A stretch of 64,000 bases of DNA from Flabesymbios commensalis (lineage: Eukaryota > Annelida > Polychaeta > Terebellida > Flabelligeridae): assembly GCA_964017125.1 (NCBI GenBank), contig OZ024902.1:51279914-51343913 (forward strand), given 5' to 3'. Within the stretch, counting starts at the first letter, position 1. Every line of letters starts with the position of its first letter. Shown here piece after piece: positions 56,091 to 64,000 of this stretch. Below the pieces are notes generated by a model. That model saw only the letters and a program-made list of their open reading frames with translations. It did not search any database and was not told where the DNA came from. Both the position numbers and the translations under genes were made by a program.

Positions 56091-58264
56091 ATTAAATCTA
56101 ACAATCTTAAATTTCTAACAGCATTGACATTATTTTTTTAAAAGATAATACCAAGCCGCCAGCGATCAACATGAAGATGTGCAACTGATTTTTTAAAAAC
56201 TTAAAAAGACACTTTCAAGTGAGAAATTATTCAAATTATACAATAAAAGTTTCAACACTAGACAAATCTTCGCCGCACGATCCTGTTGGTAGTCCGGATC
56301 ATCCCCAAAATGTAATGAATGTTAAAATTTAATGTAAATCCGTTCATCGCTTTGTAAGTAATCTTGCTGACATACAGACAAATAAACGAAAAACATAACC
56401 TTATGGCGGAGGTAAATATGGAGATGTGCAAGACATTTTTTTCAGGATTGCCAAAATTCAAAATGGCCGCCATAGATTAGCTTTATATTTTATGTGGGCC
56501 TTTTATGGTGGGAGATGCTATATGGGCCCTCACACCTCTTGTGTGATATACATACTCCAGAACAACGTGACATTTTCTTCAGAAATACCCCCAGAACAGC
56601 ATCATTTGGTACAATAGTAGATAAATATGTCCTATGAGTAGCCCTGTATATCCTTAATTTGTCAATACAGTCAGCTGGAACATTTGGCTATCTTGAGGTG
56701 ATATCTTAAAATAAACAAAATTATTGACTTTATATTAATCATTTTGTATCTACAGAAAAATAATTTGTATATGTTTTTTAATGGACAACTCATTGTTTTG
56801 TTACAATTATAATATTAAAATATAAACATGATAAACGCATGCGTAGATACATTATGTCAATTGTGTAACGATAATCATGTCAACACAATAACGTTTTTGA
56901 CAAAAATAACAAGTTAGTCAAAATTCAAAAAGATAGTTTTGTACTACAAATTTAATCTGGCTAAAAGTGGCTAGGAAACCTATTGATGACAGTGGCTTAA
57001 GTTTAGTTACTAACTGTTTTCTACGTAACATAATATGATAAATCAGTTGGAAAAATATATCTTTTTGTATGCTTTTATTCTGCCTATGTATACATATAAT
57101 TATTTAAATATAGTGTGGTGTTGCAATATTGTATAAGCCGGTATTTAATTCGTGCATTACACTACAGGCTATGGCTGATATTGGCCTTATATTAAAAGTG
57201 TTGGTCTATAATCCAGTTCTAGTTTTGAATTAACCAGGGTGAAATAAAACGAACAAGTGTCAACACAGTACCAATTTTGCACATTGAAGAGTGCCATTTA
57301 GATCTGACATATTTTAAAACTGTCAGAATCAAACAATTCACATCTGCTTTAAACATCAATTCCTTCCCCAATTGTATAATTTCAATACTCTACGCTTATG
57401 AATATAATTCTGATATACACTGGAACATAACCGAACATGTTTGTGAATGTAATGTACCCTGTGGTATAGTAATTTACTTTGGTAATGTCGCAATTAAAAA
57501 ATAAATCTGTATCAAATAAAATAAGTTATGTTGGCTACTCATACTCATCCCCAGAGATGTATGCTGGTTGAGTAGGCCTATGGTAAACTGTTAAACAGGA
57601 CACCACCAAATATTTTTTTGCAAGGTAAACATGTCATAACTGTTTGTTACTGTGTTGATAAAGGCTTAATTTAATTCTAGGAGGTTGTCTCAGTCAAATT
57701 GCGATAATTGTGCAGTTGTTACTATTTGAAAACTGCCAATTAGTTTTCTGTATCCTTAAACGGTATACATAAGATTAAATCTTATTTTTTTAGTTCTGAG
57801 ATATTTTTTAATTTTAAAATGTCTTATCTTGGGATCACGAGTTTATAAATAATGGCTCACATATGTGCAATTGTAATCACAGCAAATACCAATAGCGGAT
57901 TCAATGTTGCATGAAAATTACCAAAAGGGACAAAATGTCGGCCTATAAATCCCAAGGTCAAGTTCGGCGAAAAATCCTCAAAATAGAAACGTTTACACTT
58001 GAACGTGAGAATATACATGCATATCACTTTCATCTGGTAGCATTACCAATATTATTTTTTTCGCTTTAATAATGGTATTGCGTTTAAATTATGATATAAC
58101 CTTGACTGAATAGACCGAGCTGGCAGCAGCTGAAAATGCATCTTATTCAGCTACATTGCTCTCATAGAGAATACTGTGGGCATATACATGTAGCCTGCAT
58201 GTATAATAGTAGTTGTAAATATACATAACGCTTGAGCGCCGTGATCATAGACCGTATCTGGTAT

Positions 58265-58420
58265 ACTGCTCCGCAAAGGCAAAAGGCAGTATCTGCTCAC
58301 TTGTAAAGTAAGCAGATACTGCCTTTTGCCTTTGCACGGCAGGATACTGCTCCGCAAAGCCAAAGACTTCCTCGGAAAACAAGCAGTTACTGCCTTTCGG
58401 CTTTGCACGACAGAATACAC
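58265..58420. repeat. palindromic 'gcagtatctgct' element (copy 2)
   Basis: Arms 58273-58297 and 58311-58335 are perfectly complementary over 25 bp ('gcaaaggcaaaaggcagtat' start), followed by a second half-palindrome 'ctgctccgcaaagcc' / 'ggctttgcacgacag'. Ends about 80 bp before the start codon of the next gene. Confidence 0.85.
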
Positions 58421-58502
58421 TATGTTACCTCGGCCAGTGGCAGTATCACTGTCCGCTGTGACACTGTCCGCTCAGCTGCGTTGACATCAGAGCAAAGGGA
58501 AC

Positions 58503-58767
58503 ATGGTACGTTCATGGAGGTTCTCCATGGTGTGTCTAAAACTGCCGATGGTTTTAACGGGTAAGTCATTGCTCCTTAATCTGACTTTAGAATTAGTATT
58601 TTAGCAGTTGAATATATAAAAAAATAACAATAAAAAAAATATTAATCATCTTGAAGTTGTAGTTACAGCAGCAATTCATGGTATGGTAATTATTATTGAA
58701 TTTCTCCTTACAGGTATTTTCACTGCAGTCGAAATCAACGGAATCCCTGTGGAATTGCCTTCATTGG
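58503..58767 (+). CDS. 5' end of a secreted or membrane protein gene (partial)
   Basis: Two exons, 58503-58560 (donor gtaagt) and 58714-58767 (acceptor ctccttacag, donor gtaagt), join in phase 1 to MVRSWRFSMVCLKLPMVLTG, IFTAVEINGIPVELPSL and a split Gly. The ATG has a strong context (gggaacATGG). The first 24 residues look like a signal peptide (Arg, hydrophobic core, FTA). It ends in phase 1, so more exons are expected downstream, but none was found with confidence before the window end. Because a receptor phosphatase gene lies on the same strand upstream, a tandem receptor is possible, but that is a guess. Confidence 0.5.
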
Positions 58768-60360
58768 GTAAGTTTACGGCATTTTATTCATTTTCTCTTA
58801 TAGTTTATAACCATAGATCGATGAAACGTAGTCCACAAAAGTGATTTTGTTAAGGAGAATATCAAATCCCGTGAGAAAATTTTATGCTGCAACTAGACCA
58901 CCTATTAGTCCAATTGCCAAATAAACATTTTTGACTTGACCCAAACGAGCTTATTGTTGCTTCTAGAAGGGGAAGGTGTGTGGAATCAGAATCTGAATGA
59001 TGATAAGCTAGCATCATCCAAGATGGCCGCCGCCGTTTAGTAATACTTTGGAAATTGTGTAATCACAATTGGTACACATTGTTATAAATTTCAATCAATT
59101 CATAGTTAATCATGTTAATGGTGGTGAATTGATATCCGTAAAATAATTATGGAAAAGTCACACCATGTGAATGTATACAGTAATTTATGTCGTTTACATT
59201 CACAATAACGCACTGCAATTAATCTATTTTATCTTGTCATCTGGCAGGGTGTAGTTCCCTCTACAGTCAGAACGAATACAACTGAATGATATATTTATGC
59301 AATGATCTCTGGTTGGGTCAGAAGATCGACGTATTTTTTACTGCCAGCTTGATGTTATTAATCATTAGAAAAAATGCTCATGCGTCTCCCTTTTAATGGT
59401 GGGCTGACTGTAGCAGTACTCAACAACGTCTATGTCTGATCAGCTTCAAAAATAAATTATTGAAATACTTGCCAGAAAACCTTGTCAATATTTCTATTCA
59501 CGCCATTTTGTGAAGCTAATTTATTCCGTTTTTTTCAAATGTTGTGGCCCCTTTGATAATGATGAAAACAATAAAGATGACTGTGTTATTGTAGGTTTAC
59601 ATACATCTGTGTGTTGCTAGATAGATCTATTAGCTACTGACATATAGCTGTGACTGAATAAGTTTCTTTATGACAAATAGTAAGATGCTAGCTCAGACAC
59701 ACGGAAAGTCAAGTATATAGGCCCACGACGTTCAAGCTCTCACGTGAAAATAATGATGCTGGACGTCATCAACATGTATTTTATTGTGACACAGCGTTTC
59801 ACGTATTTATCTCCTCAACACGATGTAAGTCTCACTATCATATTTGATCAGTTCCATCTACAAAGAGCCTACTACAAGATGTTATGTATATATTGATATG
59901 AGCAAGATCACTAACAAGAAGGATCATTTGCAGTACAATTGCTAATATGTTTTTTTACATTGGCATTTTACTTTGATGTATTTCTAGGACCATTGCATAT
60001 ACATAAAACTCTCGTCTTCATTTGCAAAATTGATAAATAGTTAAGTGATCATGTATCTTAGAAATCGAGGTAGACATCATCGGAAGTAGTTTCTTTAAGC
60101 TTCTAATGGATAGCAAATGCAAAAGAATTAGATACTCGAACTAGACATCATCGCAAGTGGTTTCTTTGATCTGGTGATGGATAGAAAAATTAATGCAAAC
60201 GAATTGGTTTCTGCTGTTTTCACCTAGGCATTGAGACATGAATGATTAAGACACAGCTGATGATAACTGAAACAGAGAGACAGATCGTTTCCATACTAAA
60301 CAAATACTAATCCATAGTAGTCCACACCAGTCGGAAATGTATTAAAATTGCGCAAAATTG
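58768..60360. other. putative intron or intergenic, no exon confirmed
   Basis: AT-rich, no frame with good splice borders. 'aaactagacatcatcg.aagt.gtttcttt' occurs twice (60067-60100 and 60137-60165). Confidence 0.4.
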
Positions 60361-60870
60361 TTAATATGGCAGATTAACGTTACTGTCGTTTATTTGTTGA
60401 CATGAAGAACTCAATATTGATGAATATGCACAACTGGATCTCTTTCGTGGATACATCATGTGCCCCCATAGGCAGAGCCATTGCCGTTTTGTGGTTCTCT
60501 CAGGCCTTCCCCAAGGCCAAGTCAGAGAACCGTCCATTCGACGAAGGGAATGTTTCTCATCACTAACACTGATAGACTGAGAGCACCATGAACACACATT
60601 TCAAGATGAAGGCTAACTCACAGGTGATCTCACAGATGAAAAGAAATCCCTTTCTGAACTCCAGGATCCGAATTCGCGTACAAATTACGACATATCGTAG
60701 ACTTTGGATTGTTCGAGAAGGCCATCTCGACCAGTCCGAAGCTTACGATATGATTTGCATGAGAATACGGGCCCAGGAGTTCCAACAACATTATTCGCAT
60801 TTAAGTTGTTGTTCAGTGTCTTTTCCAATGTACGAAATAGGTAATGGAACATGTTAAATACGCAATAAAT
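60361..60870. other. unassigned region with several 60-90-residue frames
   Basis: Plus-strand frames read HEELNIDEYAQLDLFRGYIM.. to stop (about 60401-60580) and MNTHFKMKANSQVISQMKRN.. (60588-60857). A minus-strand frame of 78 residues overlaps them. GC content is higher than in the flanks and codons look less random, but no family was recognised and splice borders are not clear. Confidence 0.3.
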
Positions 60871-62150
60871 TGATGAGAGGGCTGTTCAGGATTTGGTCAG
60901 CTGCTTGTAGATTGAACAGAGATTTAAAAATTTCTTACTCTGTCCTGGTAGCAAACCCCCCCCCCCCCCCGAATTTTTTTCGCACTGAGCCCTGTAAAAC
61001 AGTACAGACAAAACAGCAAAACATCTTCAATGTTAACTTGCTTTATTATTATTATATATTGCAATGATATCATACTGTACCCGTCAAGAATCTTATGACA
61101 TGGTGGCGGATATTTGAGATGTTTTCTGTTGCTGGAGGTGGCTCACAATTTTAAGAGGAACACCAAAGCTCATATTTTGCTGAGTACTTTCAAGACGTCA
61201 AATATATTGTAAAACATAGATGAACACCAGACTTCATTATAATATCCAAATTACTACTGGTCCAGCGCTTAAAGGGTTAAATCTTGTTCAACATAGTCTG
61301 ACAGTGGGCTCAATAGACTCACTGGTCATACAACAAGTTGAAATTATGTATTATAAAATAAAATTGCGCTAAAATCAACAAATTTATGAAATTCCCAAAA
61401 TTGGACAATACGTTGGCGGCCATCTTGGACGACATTTTTATCACCTTAAACACACATTATTTGACTAATAAGCGTGACATTCCTCTGTTATGTACTGATA
61501 ACAATCGATTAAATTCAATCATGAATTAATCAATATCAATACTAATTTTGTCCCAATTAACGTTATACATGTGCTCGCTAAAATACCTCTTGGGCTAAAA
61601 TGGTTAAATATTCTAGTTATCTGGGAATGGTCTGGGTGGATTTACTGACCACCATACTAGTTGAAATGGTGTATTACAATAGAAAATTGTGTTAAAATTT
61701 TCCAATTTACACAATTTTCAAAATATTATTATTTACTGGCAGCCATCTTGGACGCCATTTTGAATAACTAAAAATGGTCAATGATGCCAGCTTAACATCC
61801 TTCAGATTCAGATTGTACACATCACAACTTTCCCTACCAGAATCAACAATAACCTCGTTTAGGGCTATTTTTAGCATGAACCCTTGGCTGCTGACTATAT
61901 TTTAAATACCTTTTGCATATCAAAAACGACAATAGCTGTTGGTCATTTCAAGTAGGTCTGTGTTGAGATCTAGGTATGTTTCAAGCCATCATATACAATT
62001 CAACTGAATGAATGTTAGCAAAAACAACAAAAAAAGTTATTTCCAACAGTTTTGAACAGATTTGACCTCGCTGTGACCTTGGTATGACCTTACCATGATC
62101 TTGGGATCTTGGATCTATGAAACCAATGACTAACCGAGGTCACCATATGG
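60871..62150. other. AT-rich, no gene seen
   Basis: A C-run at 60957-60970. 'ccatcttgga' words recur at 61420 and 61745 within similar flanks ('agttgaaat.atgtattataa' and so on), suggesting a diverged direct duplication of about 320 bp. Confidence 0.4.
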
Positions 62151-62155
62151 GGTGT

Positions 62156-62432
62156 CAGTCAACTCGTACCCATGTCAACTCGCCCCATGTCAACTCGTAC
62201 CCATGTCAACTAGTACCCAAGGCAACTCGTACCACCAATAGATGTCAACTCGTACCACAAGTGATGTCAACTCGTACCACAAGTGATGTCAACTCGTACC
62301 CAACAAGGCAGGTGTCAGATGATGGTACGAGTTGACATCTATTATCACACAACAGAAGTCAACTCGTACCCATGTCAACTCGTACCACTCATAGATGTTA
62401 ACTCGTACCTTCATTAGATGGCAACTCGTACC
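62156..62432. repeat. minisatellite 'gtcaactcgtaccc'
   Basis: About a dozen units of 14-25 bp (atgtcaactcgtaccc/caca). One unit is inverted ('ggtacgagttgacatc', about 62325). Confidence 0.9.
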
Positions 62433-62799
62433 AAAGTTAATTCCGGATGATAATGAATGTAGATTATATATAAGAGCCCGTTTGGATTGTGTTATTAATG
62501 TATTACATGTGTCAATTAAATTTAATCTAATGATACAAATTATAACATATACCTACAAGAAAATTGATGTCATTTTATAAAGTGTAACTGGACGAAAACA
62601 TGAAATGAATGAGTTGCCAGGCTGTTTTATTATGGCTATGCCATTTTGATGATTTTAATTATGTATGTGATATCAAGTAAACTGCCGTGTGATTTTAGCA
62701 AATTAACCATCTTTTATAATATACCTGTACATATATTCTATTATTTTTATGACAAATCAGACTTTTCTTTATGTCAATAAAGTATCTGTCTGTATGTAT

Positions 62800-62945
62800 G
62801 TTACCTTTGTGCACAAATAGTCTAAACTATTGTATCATTACGAGTGAGCGGGGAAGAAACATTTTTGTTTCTTTGAAACTTGAAGGCCAGAGAGGAGTTA
62901 GAACCTGCGATCTCCAACTTTCCAATGCACCAGGGCCCGCCCTGT
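62800..62945 (-). mobile_element. tRNA-derived SINE, internally deleted copy
   Basis: 'acctttgtgcacaaata', then 'ggggaagaaacatttttgtt' and 'gagttagaacctgcgatctcc' as in the minus-oriented SINE copies, with the middle missing. Confidence 0.6.
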
Positions 62946-63147
62946 ACATGGACAGGGTTTTACATTATGTTACCTATTTATTCAGTTATTGGATCACTAA
63001 GTATCACAAACAGAATAAATCTAACCAAAACATTTGAGAATGCACCTTTATGCACTGATATGTTTATGAATTGATACGAACTGTTGATATTTTATTAAGC
63101 AATGATTTTGTTACAATATTTTATTGAACAATTTTATTGTATTATGT

Positions 63148-63245
63148 TCAAAGTCAACACGTTTTGAAGGGATGACAAAGTAACACTTGTTCAAAGTAAC
63201 ATAAGTGCAAAGTCAACACGCTTTGCCGGGATGACAAAATAACAC
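63148..63245. repeat. direct repeat of about 65 bp
   Basis: 'caaagtcaacacgttttgaa' and 'gggatgacaaagtaacac' are repeated as 'caaagtcaacacgctttgcc' and 'gggatgacaaaataacac'. Related to the TCAACACARTAAC motif. Confidence 0.7.
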
Positions 63246-64000
63246 ATTTCAACTATGATTGTGGATTCAAAATTAGATTTCAACTATATATGGAGCTAAT
63301 ATCCCGGAGCAAACTATTTGATTCTAATGTGTCACTTCAAAATGTATAGCAGCTAAGGTGAATAAACTTTTTATCCTTGTCACTCTATGTCCGTTTTAAT
63401 TTTTAAATGGCTTGTCTGTAGGATCAACTGAAATTGAAGCGCTTCTATGATCATGTAAATAGACCGTTTGACTGCAGCTTAGCTGTGGGGTGTCAACGGT
63501 CAATCCTTATAGAGAGATGCACTATAAGGTTTATACCAGAACTAGTGCATAGTCTCGCGTCGGCCCTCGCGCTGCGCGCTCCTAGCCAGCTAGTTGCAAT
63601 GATGGCTATGATAACACACGATTGCTTAAGCCGTTATTTTCTCACATGTGACTGATAAATCTGGTACCCTTATCGTAGTAATTGTCACCAACCCCCACCC
63701 CCCCCCCGTCTGCCCTTTTAACATTACGTAACGTATGTAGGTATAAGCATAACGGCATTGTCACTAATTAGGACGCTAATCCCTTTGACCCTTCCAGTCC
63801 TGGAGTTTATGAAATGTCACCTAAAAACATCACATATCTCAAAGTTGCTTTGGATTCATTAATTGTGTTATGAGGAGCTGTACACAAATTTATGTTTCGT
63901 CTGAGAATGATTGAGGTAACATACAATTTGCATTGAAATGATGTTGCAAAAATATAATAATTCATGATAATGTATGATGCAATTATTTACGGTGATATAG

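Larger units (their letters stand above)
54257..57660. repeat. dispersed TCAACACARTAAC motif
   Basis: TCAACACAGTAAC or TCAACACAATAAC at about 54259, 54464, 54654, 54802 and 54817, then inverted at 54839-54852, then direct at about 56880 and 57260 (GTACC variant) and inverted at about 57645. At 54816-54852 a direct and an inverted copy make a 14-bp-arm hairpin. Related 'gtcaacacg..tgacaaagtaacac' text is at 63150-63245. Confidence 0.7.

Noticed and set aside
62117-62335. 72-residue frame rich in Thr/Asn/Ser
   Set aside because: Translation of the gtcaactcgtaccc minisatellite.
63434-63655. Possible exon after 'cttgtctgtag' (DQLKLKRFYDHVNRPF...)
   Set aside because: It does not match the phase left by the 58.7-kb exon and contains a GC-rich repeat ('cctcgcgctgcgcgctcc'); no donor at a sensible place.

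Overview
This is eukaryotic DNA: AT-rich, intron-rich and crowded with repeats. The mix of a metazoan receptor tyrosine phosphatase, a CD225/dispanin membrane protein, L2/CR1-type LINEs, tRNA-derived SINEs and many kinds of palindromic MITE points to a marine invertebrate, either a deuterostome or a lophotrochozoan. The sequence alone does not settle the phylum. I saw no rRNA gene, no intact tRNA gene, no CRISPR array and no LTR element.

Layout. (1) 1149-30856, plus strand: the 3' part of a receptor-type protein tyrosine phosphatase (RPTP). I traced 19 coding exons. All 18 junctions agree in phase, and together they give an uninterrupted 761-residue C-terminal portion: half of a fibronectin-III-like domain, one transmembrane helix, a juxtamembrane segment, a catalytic D1 domain with intact WPD and [10 protein letters not shown] motifs, and a shortened, degenerate D2 domain. 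The start of the gene lies left of the window. (2) 42400-46178, minus strand: a two-coding-exon dispanin (CD225) gene of 339 residues with a Gln/Tyr/Pro-rich cytosolic N-terminus carrying a 28-residue tandem repeat. (3) 58503-58767, plus strand: two small exons that look like the 5' end of a secreted or membrane protein. The rest was not found.

The non-coding DNA is dominated by repeats. The 12.5-kb intron between the FN3 and TM exons holds a roughly 5.4-kb inverted-repeat structure whose arms are tandem repeats, a 5'-truncated LINE with a 24-bp target-site duplication just outside its right end, and a second foldback element that ends about 20 bp before the TM exon. Elsewhere there are TTAA-flanked piggyBac-like MITEs, a family of roughly 100-bp 'tgtttgctggg' foldback elements with a dozen copies, a tRNA-derived SINE with two copies bounded by perfect target-site duplications, several long near-perfect palindromes, minisatellites, and a scattered TCAACACARTAAC motif between 54.2 and 57.7 kb.

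Functionally the RPTP and the dispanin are separate genes in opposite orientation with no evident joint role. The RPTP should dephosphorylate phosphotyrosine through D1 in response to its ectodomain, with D2 acting as a regulatory pseudophosphatase. The dispanin is a membrane protein of the IFITM/PRRT superfamily.
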